Positions 54,851-64,000 of a stretch of DNA of 64,000 nucleotides are shown here, one piece after another. A model generated the notes under the pieces. The model did no database searches and was not told where the DNA came from. It saw only the letters and a program-made list of their open reading frames with translations. A program made the translations under genes and the position numbers. The stretch's first letter is position 1. Each line of letters opens with the position of its first letter. The DNA is from Copromyces sp. CBS 386.78 (lineage: Eukaryota > Ascomycota > Sordariomycetes > Sordariales > Sordariaceae): the NCBI GenBank assembly GCA_030685235.1, contig MU839133.1, forward strand, positions 124,001 to 188,000, given 5' to 3'.

Positions 54851-57375
54851 ACCACGATCGGTCGCTACTGTATTCCACAAATGACGATGATGACGATGGG
54901 ATCATCGCATTTGTTAGAGAAAGCGCTCATCAACTTATGCGCTCAGCCGCGGAGAAGAAAAAAGGATCGATGACATACAATCTGGAAATCTCTAGAAACG
55001 GGCAAATGGTGTTTATTCTCGCTGAAACAATGGAATTGTCGATGAGGTGATTATTGGTTTGACAGGTCGATGTACGACCAACCGACCGGCTTCGATCTTC
55101 TCTGTTGTGCTCCGTCACTCGACATGCTTGCTGTAGGGCAAATCCTGTCTTACCAAACAATGTTTTGTTTTTCTTCTCTGCTTTGAACTCTTCTTCTTCG
55201 AACTCTTCTTACCTCATTAGATGTCTGATTGTACCGCATTGCCAAAGAAGAGGTAGCCGAGATGTGGTTGAAACAGGGGCATGTTTCCAAGTTTTCCTCT
55301 CTTTTCGTTTTTTTCCCCTGACGTTGAGTTGCCTGGTCCGGGGACTGGATGGCGGTCGTGTAGGTTTCGTGGCGGGTGGCGTACTGGCGTCTGTCGCTTA
55401 AGCCCGCCAAGCTAGCAGTTGAGGGGGTGGTGTTTAAACAGGGTTAGATCACGGCGTTAAGAGGGCGGATCAAGGAAGCCTGGCCGTGTTTTCCAGAAGG
55501 ACGGAAGAAGATTGGGGGCGGGTAGCAAGCCAATGGCTTGGAACGCATTCCTCGCGGAGATGAGAAGTTGAAGAGTTTTTCGAACTCATATAGTGAAGGC
55601 ATAGGAATTATATGGTCACTAACAGACGACGTGAAGGCCTGAACGCCAAGGGCCGAGACTGTAGGAAGATCAGCATATTGAAACAAAAATAGGGAACGGA
55701 CAGGCATGAATCCATGAATCCATGAATTGATCAGAGCAAGCATGTAGCTTCACTCTTTCACCTGTTTTCCAATCACAGCTCTTCGATTCCCGATGATGCG
55801 AATCCAGAGATCCACTGTCTCGAGGCAAGCTTCTCGTCATGTTGTTTGGCTTGTTGCCCTGTAGGGATTAACAAAACAACTGAGGAGCTTTGATGCATGA
55901 ACATGCCGCATCTTGGATGTTGTGGAGAGAGTTGAGGTGAAGATCATGAAGCTGTCTGACAGTCAACGTCGCAGCTTTCCTTTGCTTCCGAAGCGGTTTG
56001 AATAGGTGTTAGTGCAGTGGACATGGTGTGATGCCTGCGCCCTCCCGAGAAAAGGACGAATAGGACCAACAGCACTGTTGTGAATCAGCACTACGTTCGG
56101 TACGACCACTTCAATGTGCATAGGTGCGTGAATGCATATCCAGTATAGTAGACTTAGTAACGTATATCGACAAGGTTTGTGATGAGAATGGTAGTCGGGT
56201 CAATGCATCAATCCAGGTGCAAATTGGAACAGGTGCGGAATTCATCGATGCCCGACAGACGAGTGTTCATCCATTACCGCATTGGGCCAGGTATTAGACT
56301 AACAGCCAGGATGCTCACATCATCGCCCTTTGGCGGCAGGAGCAGATTGGATTCTGAGAGTTCTCAATTTGCGCAACCATGTTCTGTTCTCCGTCACTGA
56401 ATTCTAGTGGTCGTCCAGTGGATTTCAGGCTCCAAATCTCCGGGTCCGCGGCGTGTGTCAAGCCAATGCGATGCAGGCTTGGCACCATTCAGGAACCGCA
56501 GCCAAATGTTTTGTGGAGTTTTGCAGCGTCTAGCCGGCAGCCCTGGGAGAGAGTGGGGATTCTGTAATGTTTCAACAGAACACGACGGGACCCTTTGCCC
56601 TGACTTCTGATGCCAGTTCCAGTTCAGTGTCCACGCCGTGTTCACCCGAATGTGTGTGCACCGTTGTAGAAGGAAGCTGAGATGGAACGGGTCGAATACT
56701 ACCTCTACCATCAGTGCTACGTATAAACGGACAACACCGAGAAATCCAGAAATCGGGAACCGGACATAGGTACATAGGGGCCGGGGCATGACATCTTCAA
56801 ACAGGGGCCATACAATGGATGGGTACGGACGACGTGGAGACAGGGGTGAAAGCAAAGTGGAAATAAATCATCACTGGGAAAAGAAGGAGAGACCGGGCAA
56901 GAGAATTCGGAAAAGAGAACCAGTCCGTCGTCATCGACACTGTCAACAAACCTTCCTTTAAACGTCAACCTCCCCATTCACATCCACATCCCCCCCTCCC
57001 CTTTTCCACCTTTTTGGTCTAGATTCCAGTTTCAACATAGAATCTCATCCTACAACTTTTTCCTTTCCACCTCTTTTTTAGATTATTCCTATTTTATCTT
57101 GACCCCTTGTCCCTCGTTGTGGTTCGATTTTCCAAGGGGCTTTTCCCCAAGTATTTCCATATCACCACCCGGTTCAACACTTGCGGCACCACCTGCGGAT
57201 TCTAGCAACAAACATTGGATTGGATCCCCCGTATCAACACGTATTCCACATTTCCCCAGATCTGGAGGATTCGAGTTAGATTGATCACCACTTCCCCCGG
57301 GTTTCACCGTCCATCCGGACTCCTGTGGGTACCATCTCTGCTGGACTACTTGGTATACCACCCCATCGCTCATAC
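54851..57375. other. Intergenic, 2.5 kb, upstream of the bestrophin-like gene
   Basis: No supported gene. Pyrimidine-rich leader sequence precedes the start at 57376 (about 56985-57100). The spacer 52842-53579 before the repeat array likewise shows no gene; it has a GGTT microsatellite near 53742-53760, which lies inside the array. Confidence 0.5.
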
Positions 57376-59200
57376 ATGTCGATCCAGCAGCCTCAAAGCA
57401 GGATCCCGACTGCGGTTGAGCCTCCAGGACCCAATCACAACAGGCTAGGCTCTTCCGGCACTAGTCCAACCACAACCACAACCACAATGGCCGACGATAG
57501 CGGTCATGTAGGCTCTGACGACTTAGACGCGGAGCAACATCACTTGAATGGCGGCGCCGAGAAGCCCCGGCTACCCCGGTTGTCCATCGAGAACCTTCCT
57601 GAGCTGGAGCAGGTACCCACGCTCATGTCGCCTCGTGTCAACACCATGAACCCCTTCCGGCCTGTACGCAGATCCGTAGAGATCGATGACTACTTTGTAT
57701 GTCTTCCACCACCATTAACCCGTCCTTCCCTCACTCATGTCACGCACCTAATCACTAACACGAACCTTGCACGATTCCAGACCGGCCCCCGAGACACCCA
57801 AAAGCACTCAAAATGGCCTATCTTCATGCAGATGCACGGCAGTATCCTGCCCAAGATGATCCTACCACTCTTCGGAGTCGGTGCGTGGACCACTATGCTC
57901 ACTGTTATTAACTTTAAAGTGACAAATTGTGCGTTCCACCTACCTCCTGTGCCTATCGTATCCCTATCACAAGCTGACCCTCCCTCCTCCCCAGTGGGTA
58001 TTCACAACATCCTTCTGACGGTCCTTGGTTTCGTGGTCGGTTTGAGTCTGTCGTTCCGCAGCTCCACGGCCTACGAGCGCTATTCAGAGGGTCGCAAATA
58101 TTGGTCCTCGTTGCTCCTGGCGTGTCAGACACTCGGTCGTGTCTACTGGGTGCATGCCAAAGAGCGGGAAGGCGAGTTGGGGAAGAAGGACGTTTTGGCC
58201 AAGCTGTAAGTCCCAGGGGGGATTCCATTTGCAGAGTTTTTCCCTTTTTTCTTTTTTTTTTTTTTTTTTTTCTTTTTTTGCTAACATCCACAGAACTGCC
58301 CTGAACCTCCTGGTCGCCTTTGCCGTATCCTTGAAACACCGCCTCCGCTTTGAGCCCTACACCTGCTACGACGACATCTCGCACCTCGTCGCCCACCTCG
58401 ACACCTTCGCCAAGCGAGCCACCGAGGAGGAACCGGATAAGACGCTCAAGGCCCTCCAAGGTCCCGGCTTCTTCAAGTCTGTCGGCGAGTACATCGGCGT
58501 CAGCTTCGCCGCCTCCAACCCGCGCAAGATGATTAAGAAGGCATCTCGCCCGCTCGGCAACCTCCCCCTCGAGATCCTTTCGTACCTGGCCACCTACACG
58601 GACGAGCTGATCGCCGACGGCAAGCTGCCCGTTCCCATGCAGCAAACGCTGGCCTACAACAACATGTCCATCCTGAACGACGTGCTCGTGGGAACCGACC
58701 GTGTGCTGTCCACCCCGCTCCCCATCGCCTACGCCATCGCCATCGCGCAAATCACGTGGGTTTATATCCTGCTGCTTCCCTTCCAGCTGCTGCCGACGTT
58801 GAACTGGATTACGATTCCGGCAACCATCGCAGCGGCCTACATTATTTTGGGGCTGCTTTTTATTGGCAGAGAGATCGAGAACCCGTTCGGTCGGGACGTC
58901 AACGACTTGCCCTTGGAGTCGTACTGCGCGCAGATTGCGGCCGACATGGATATCATTGCCAGCCGCAAGAAGATGACGACGAATGCCGACTGGATCGAGA
59001 ATATCGAGAACAAGCCGCTCTGGCCTTTGAGCAATTCCGGGTGGCATGTCTGGATGAACCGTGGCGAGGAGAGCATTCGGCAGGCGGTCAGCCAGAAGCT
59101 GGAGAGCAATTTCGAGACGAGGAAGGAGCTGGATAAGTTGCAGGCCGAGAGGAGCGTGTTGGAGAGGGTGAGGAGTAAAGTCACGGCATGTAATGTATGA
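57376..59200 (+). CDS. Bestrophin/UPF0187-like anion channel
   Basis: Predicted membrane anion channel of the bestrophin-like group. Four exons: 57376-57696, 57781-57928, 57995-58205 and 58294-59200. The introns are 84, 66 and 88 bp (phases 0, 1, 2), and the product has 528 residues. The N-terminus of about 110 residues is acidic and disordered. Transmembrane region one is ILPKMILPLFGVGAWTTML; the second follows in IHNILLTVLGFVVGLSLS. The diagnostic FRSSTAYERYSEGRKYW then begins at about residue 177. Two further spans lie near residues 370-420 (IAYAIAIAQITWVYILLLPF and IAAAYIILGLLFIGREIENP). The family motif ENPFGRDVNDLP follows. A C-terminal coiled-coil-like helix ends the chain. Intron 3 contains a long T tract. 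The start could instead be the ATG at 57487, after a Thr-coding ACA/ACC run; this does not affect the channel domain. Confidence 0.88.
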
Positions 59201-60088
59201 CTGGACTTTGGGGGCGAGCTGTGCGAGTTGTGGCGGTTGTTGAGACAGGAAGCGAACGAGAGTGAACCTGAAGTTTTGGAGTGGTCGAGGAGGGAAGCAA
59301 GCGGGTTGTTGCAAGACTTTCGTTTCTGCTTTCTTTGTTTTGTCTTTTGTTACTTCTTTTTTTTCTCTTCGTTTCCGGCCTACATGACGTGGCCGGACTT
59401 CATTTGGGATCTCTTCTTACATTCATGGGTAATGGATCGGTCTTCGGAATGGGGGCAACAGGTGCGGTCTTCCCACGGTTATCAAAAAAGGTTGGGATGG
59501 CTGCGGTGTCTTCAAAAGTTGGATAATCTGTTTTTTGGTTCGTTTGATAGTACTCGGAATTCTCCGATAGAGTCGGACATGGTATGAGCATGCACACACA
59601 CACACACACACACACGCACACAAGAATGATGGAGGAGGATACAGAATGCATGCAGATATATCTGTCTACGACACAGATTTTGTTTGGTTCACAGCCTGGG
59701 CAGGTTGATATACCAGGCTTTTGGAAGTTTTTGGATTATAGCTTGGAAGATGCCTCTAGGTATCCCGGGCTTTGGAAATTTAGGATATCAATTCTGGATA
59801 TCGCGAAGGGATAATAAGCGGAGATATGGTACAACAGATACAGAGAGACTCAACTCAGAATGCAAGAACCATGTACTCTCTACCCTCATCCATTTCATCT
59901 CATCATAATATCGTTCTATCGTTTGTCTTAATCATTCTTGCCATGTGAAATCATGCCCTTATAAGTTCGTAACGCTCGATGCAGTCGTAAGAAAGTCGTG
60001 ACAAGAAAAGAAAAAAGAGATGTTCAAGCAAATTGTACAAGGGCGAAGAAAAAAAAAAGATATGAAACCCAATAGCAAAAAAACCAAA
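59201..60088. other. 3' intergenic with a CA microsatellite
   Basis: Spacer between convergent genes. A (CA)n run of about 30 bp lies at 59593-59622. No gene. Confidence 0.6.
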
Positions 60089-61439
60089 TCACCTCGTAAC
60101 ATCCAAAATATCCCCATCCCCCTCATACTCCCCAATACTATGTTTCTCACCCACATGATCCACCAGACTCTCCTCCCTCTTACAAACCGTATCCCTCTCT
60201 CGATGTTTCGAGCACAAATAACACGCAAACCCGCCCCCCTCCCGATGACACTTGACAAAAAACCGAGTCGTCAACAAATAACTCCTATACTCCACCCCTT
60301 CTTCCTTCCCCGTGCGCTCGTTGTGAGTGACAACTTCTTTATCGACCCGCCACGGCCCGCGCTGCACGACTTCCACGGGATCGAATAAATGCGCATGGCA
60401 ATCGGGACAGACACCACTGGAGGCGATGGAGGAGTCGAGTGGTTGTCCGGATTGTTGCAGGTAGGTCGCGTAATGGCAGTAGATGGAGTGGTGGTAGGTT
60501 AGTTGTTTGGGAATGGAGGTGCCGGTTCCCTTGGATGCTACTGAGCGGGCGCGGGAGCGGGAGCGGGAGGGGGAGCGAGAGTGGTTCGAGTGGTGGGAGT
60601 GGGAAATGGAACCGGCGCCGCGGGTGCGGGTGCGGTGGTAGGAGGTGTCGTAGTCGGTTGTGTTGTAGTAGTCTCGGAGAGAAGGAGTGGAGGAGATGCG
60701 ACGGACGGGAGCGATGGGACGGCTTTGACTTGGGCCGGAACGGTGAGAGGGAGCTGGTCCGGGGCCGGGAGCGGGAAGAGCACGCTGGTCTATGGGGGCG
60801 GATTGAAGGAGGCGTTGGTATTGGTCGCGGAGGGCGCGCATGCTGCCTTCTTGGGCGAACTCGGAGGCGTTGTAGAGCTTGCGGATGTCGGGGGGGTCGC
60901 CGGTGTAGAGAGCTTCTTCGAGCATTTTGATGACGGTGCCTTGGAGGGTGATGATTTGGCCTTGGAGTTGGGTTTGGGCGAGCACTAGGTGGTGGTGTTA
61001 GTACTACATACTGTTTTCATGCTGAGGGTGAGGTAGATTAAGGAAACTTACAGTCACCCTGAGCAAACTGAGGTCCTGCCCTCGAGTAGAGCTGGTCATA
61101 CTGCCCTTGAACCAACGGACCGCCACGCTGGAGGGAGTTCCTCAGATCCTCTTCGTCGTCCGCTCCCCTTTGACGACTGCCCTTATTTCGCATGTTCTTC
61201 TGTAGCTCCTCGGCCTCGGTCCTGCCCTTGACGGCGTCATCCAGTCGCTTTTCCAGTTCCTTGATCTTGCGGTTCTGGCCCCTGTCCATCTTGCGCTGTC
61301 TCCGCTGTCTTCTGGCTTCCCCGACACGGTCGAACAGGTTGACTCCGGTGGTGAAGGTACCGGCAATGGTAGATATGAGGGTTGCGAGGATGAAGCCCTG
61401 CTTAAGCCTCCTATCGTCGATTGCTCCTGCGGCCTCCAT
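60089..61439 (-). CDS. Unrecognised protein: membrane anchor, coiled coil, Cys/His domain
   Basis: Exon 1 (61439-61052) and exon 2 (60984-60089) join over a 67-bp intron (donor GTAAGT, branch TACTAAC, acceptor CTAG, phase 1), giving 427 residues. Residues about 12-33 (LKQGFILATLISTIAGTFTT) form a weak membrane or amphipathic segment. A charged coiled-coil region follows (about 40-100, RRQRKMDRGQNRKIKELEKR). The middle is Ser/Arg/His-rich and disordered, with SR-type repeats. The C-terminal part holds CPDCHAHLFDP, then FVKCHREGGGFACYLCSKHRERDTVC and HVGEKH (shown in part), enough Cys and His for one or two zinc sites. I do not recognise a named family, but the ordered C-terminal domain looks conserved. 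Role unknown. Confidence 0.8.
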
Positions 61440-62292
61440 CTTGCTGATGTTTTGGTGGTGGTGTTGGGACTGAAGTTCTCGTGATACATGAGTTCACGAG
61501 GGAGGTTATGAGATATTTAAGAGATGTCGTCGTGGGTTGGGGTTCGACTTATGGGATCTTCTTGCGAACTTGGGAACCGGGAAAGCAAGCTTCCTTGGCG
61601 GTCTTGGGAGTCCCGAGAGGCTTTGGGACATGGAAGTCTAGAAGGATCTGCAGGTCGAGGCATGATGATGGGGTAAGCCTTAACAGAGGTTAATTGGATT
61701 TCTACCCAATAGCACTTGTGAGCTGGCATGCAGACCTGCGTAATGGTGCCCTCGGGTCGGGAGGTTTGATGAGAAAACGGGTGTTCACTTACATTGATGT
61801 GAGCCAAGGAAAAGATGCCGTTCCTGTCTCGCAGACGGCGGTGAGTGGTCCAGTGACGTCAGACCCGCTGGGGCTTTTGCGGGCTACCGGACAACACCAC
61901 ACTCCAGTGATCTCCCCCCGGCATCCAAATCATCGTCGGTTAGGTTTGAAATGAACCCTCATTTTCGGTCATTGGAATGATTTTTCTCATGCACCCTGCA
62001 ATCTCATTGCCGAGGACCAATCGATGTCCCCGATTGTGTGCATAAAGGGTCCTTCTCGCGCTGTCACTTGAACCCTTTTCTCCAGGTCTGCAAAGCACCC
62101 GACTGCATCATCCGGAATGGTACCTGTGGTGATCATCGGCATTTGTCAACCACGGCCATCGGCATTGAATGACACCCATCAGTACCGCATCTTGTGGACT
62201 CTCTTGTCAACCCACCCGCTATTGAGGGCAGCATCGTCATTGTCAGCTTATAGGTACCACCAGCCTTGGTGTAGCACAAGGCGCAACATGTC
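61440..62292. other. Intergenic
   Basis: Upstream region of the minus-strand gene ending at 61439, then spacer. No supported gene. Confidence 0.5.
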
Positions 62293-62703
62293 ATGTGTTG
62301 GTGGACATGTGAAGAATCCTCAAAGACAGCTACCGACCAGCTTGTAAGGATGCCACGATGGAGTCGTTGTTTGCTCTTGACGGGAAGGGGCATGTTAAGA
62401 TCAGTGCTCACCACTGTCGAGTTCGACCCCAAACACGTAGAGGTGGCGCGCAAGAACATTGCGTATGTTATCCAGGGGTCGGGGTTGGAGGTGTTGAACC
62501 GGCTGAAGAAGGAGATCGAGGAGGGAAAGAGGCCCAAGTTTGGTTTCTTCTTTATCGATGCTGATAAGCCGAATAACCTCAATTACTTCAACTTGGTGGA
62601 GGGAGTGGCTAAGGATGAGAGGGTCGAGTCGATGGTCATGCAGACTGTGGGTGAGAAGAGTTATGATGCATGTCTTTGGGCTATTTTGAAGTCGGATGCT
62701 TAA
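62293..62703 (+). pseudogene. Decayed class I (caffeoyl-CoA-type) O-methyltransferase fragment
   Basis: The C-terminal two-thirds of a SAM-dependent O-methyltransferase is recognisable. TVEFDPKHVEVARKN is the acidic-loop SAM-binding strand. LEVLNRLKKEIEEGKRP is followed by FFFIDADKPNNLNYF, the metal/SAM-site DADKxNxxxYF motif. The N-terminal glycine-rich part (typically VLEIGTLGGYS) is missing. Immediately upstream, a different frame (62358 onward) reads SLFALDGKGHVK, matching the position just before TVEFDP, so a frameshift separates them. The downstream end after VEGVAKDERVESMV is also short of the usual ending. No splice join restores a full protein by eye. It lies about 600 bp from the AT-rich block at the window end. 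Confidence 0.7.
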
Positions 62704-63296
62704 AGTGCCTCGACATCGGGGAGAGGAGAGGCTTTGGGGGTCTACGACGTTTATGAGTTGACAGTGGTCGGGGCTTGGAGTTGGCAGGTCCAACATTGAT
62801 CAAACATTGAGATAGTGCGCTTCATTGAGAGAGAGGAGGTAATTAAACTAAATCAAACATCATTCAATAACTCATCGTGCTCTGTACATAAATTAATCGC
62901 AAGTGGAATGCCGTGAAATGCCGTGAAATGCCGTACAAGTTGAGAATGTGCAACTTGGTGTCGCTCCTTGTTTATTGTTAGTGCTCTGAAAAAAGGGGCA
63001 TCGCTGTCAAAGTACCTTGTTGCTGGGCGCAGAGTGCAATGAGTGTATCACTAACAATTTCCCATCAGGCCACGCTGCTGCAGGTCAGAAGTACCTCTCT
63101 CCGTCGGTTCTTGCCTGCCGCACCTTAGAGGTACCTTACCTAGAGCGGCAGGCTCTCCCCGACAACCCATGTCGCGCGCCCCCGTTGCCCGCAGCAGGTC
63201 GACATGGCAATCCACTCAGGGACTTCCCGCGCTGCAGGAGAGCGTCCACCATCCCCTGAAGAGCCGCCTGTCCAGGTGGCACTACTTAGCCGAACT
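62704..63296. other. Intergenic with a short ATGCCGTGAA repeat
   Basis: Three direct copies of AATGCCGTGA-type units at about 62908-62936. No gene. Confidence 0.55.
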
Positions 63297-64000
63297 GGGG
63301 GGGGGGGTGATAAACCAAGTACAGACTGTCAAATTTGATTTGACCGTGCATTTAGAGTCTAAATGTTTAAACCGTCTGTGATTTTAGCATTCAAAAATTA
63401 GACCGTTTATTTGACAAGCCGTATATTAACGGTTTATAGTATTTTAGTTTACTAGAATATATTAGTCAATGCGATTAACTGTATAATAACGGTTAATATA
63501 ATATTAACCGATTATAAACTAGTAATATATTATCAAGTCTTTAGTCCATTTGAAAACTTAATAATACTTTAATTAGACTATTACTCTTATAAACTATATA
63601 TTAATAGTTAATTACCTATTTTAAGTATACAAATTATCAACTTTTTCATATATTAAAGTATTTTACTATTTACTATAGAAGCACTCAAACTGTTGGCTAA
63701 TTAATCGAATTAATAATTTATTATATTAACTATTTTTAAATTATTAATATTATAGTTAATAATTATATTTGTATTTTAATTACTATTTTTGTAATTAATA
63801 TATTTGTTTATTATTGTATTTACCTACTAAATAAATAAATAGTTTATTAGATGGACTAGCTACTAACCGTCATTTAATATTTAATATACTAATTGGATAG
63901 TATATCGAATAAATTTATTTTATAGTTATTAAATTTTTAGATAATTAATACAAGGTCTATTATATAAAGCTATTCGATAAAAGAAACCGTCGGAAAAATA
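63297..64000. mobile_element. Edge of a second AT-rich, RIP-like block (partial)
   Basis: Begins at an 11-bp G run (63297-63307). Composition then shifts within about 100 bp to very AT-rich, TpA-dense sequence with no open frame, continuing beyond the window. It includes a perfect 21-bp palindrome centred in 63490-63510 (CGGTTAATAT, A, ATATTAACCG). Most likely a degraded transposon or the start of a heterochromatic tract; its type cannot be told. Confidence 0.5.

Noticed and set aside
57953..59314. 453-codon minus-strand open frame
   Set aside because: Antisense to bestrophin-like exons; Arg/Leu/Gln-rich with no motif, and it runs through introns of the real gene.

Overview
The window looks like nuclear DNA of a filamentous ascomycete, most likely a Sordariomycete of the Neurospora/Sordaria/Podospora kind. 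The evidence is short spliceosomal introns (55-106 bp, GTRNGT donors, CTRAC/CTGAC branch sites), two tRNA genes with anticodon-loop introns, CBM1-bearing secreted cell-wall enzymes, large gene-free spacers, and a 3.8 kb TpA-rich, CpA-poor island that looks like a transposon inactivated by RIP (repeat-induced point mutation). The genus is inference. All exon joins were read by eye from splice signals and frame continuity.

Layout. 1-6 kb: an unrecognised low-complexity protein and a thioesterase-fold acyl-CoA hydrolase (both minus strand). 6.7 kb: intron-containing tRNA-Ala(CGC). 7.5-14.8 kb: a DUF829 (PaxU/TMEM53) hydrolase-like protein, a small secreted two-module cysteine-rich protein, and two alpha/beta hydrolases, one of the hormone-sensitive-lipase type. 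16.4-18.6 kb: a CBM1-CE15 glucuronoyl methylesterase and tRNA-Glu(TTC). 21.8-25.7 kb: an unrecognised three-exon gene and the AP-1 clathrin adaptor mu subunit. 30-38.7 kb: an Opi1 family regulator of phospholipid synthesis, a DUF1772 membrane protein, tRNA-Gly(GCC), a short-chain dehydrogenase, an HDHD3-like HAD protein and a ThuA-domain protein. 39.5-43.25 kb: the RIP-degraded inverted-repeat element, carrying an intact 541-bp insertion with identical 132-bp direct terminal repeats and a 5-bp target duplication. 43.5-52.8 kb: a Pro/Gln-rich disordered protein, a CBM1-GH6 cellobiohydrolase, a phospholipase-D-like protein and a Dal5-type MFS transporter. 53.5-54.9 kb: a degenerate repeat array of roughly 200-bp period. 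57.4-61.4 kb: a bestrophin-like anion channel and an unrecognised membrane/coiled-coil/Cys-His protein. 62.3-62.7 kb: a decayed O-methyltransferase. 63.3-64 kb: the edge of a second AT-rich block.

The genes do not form one pathway. The functional themes are lignocellulose attack (CE15 cleaves lignin-glucuronoxylan esters, GH6 attacks cellulose; they lie about 28 kb apart and are probably co-regulated rather than clustered), membrane traffic and lipid control (AP-1 mu, Opi1, PLD-like) and general metabolism. The most unusual object is the small LTR-like element at 39884-40424. It is GC-normal inside RIP-degraded DNA and carries a sense tRNA T-arm/B-box motif.
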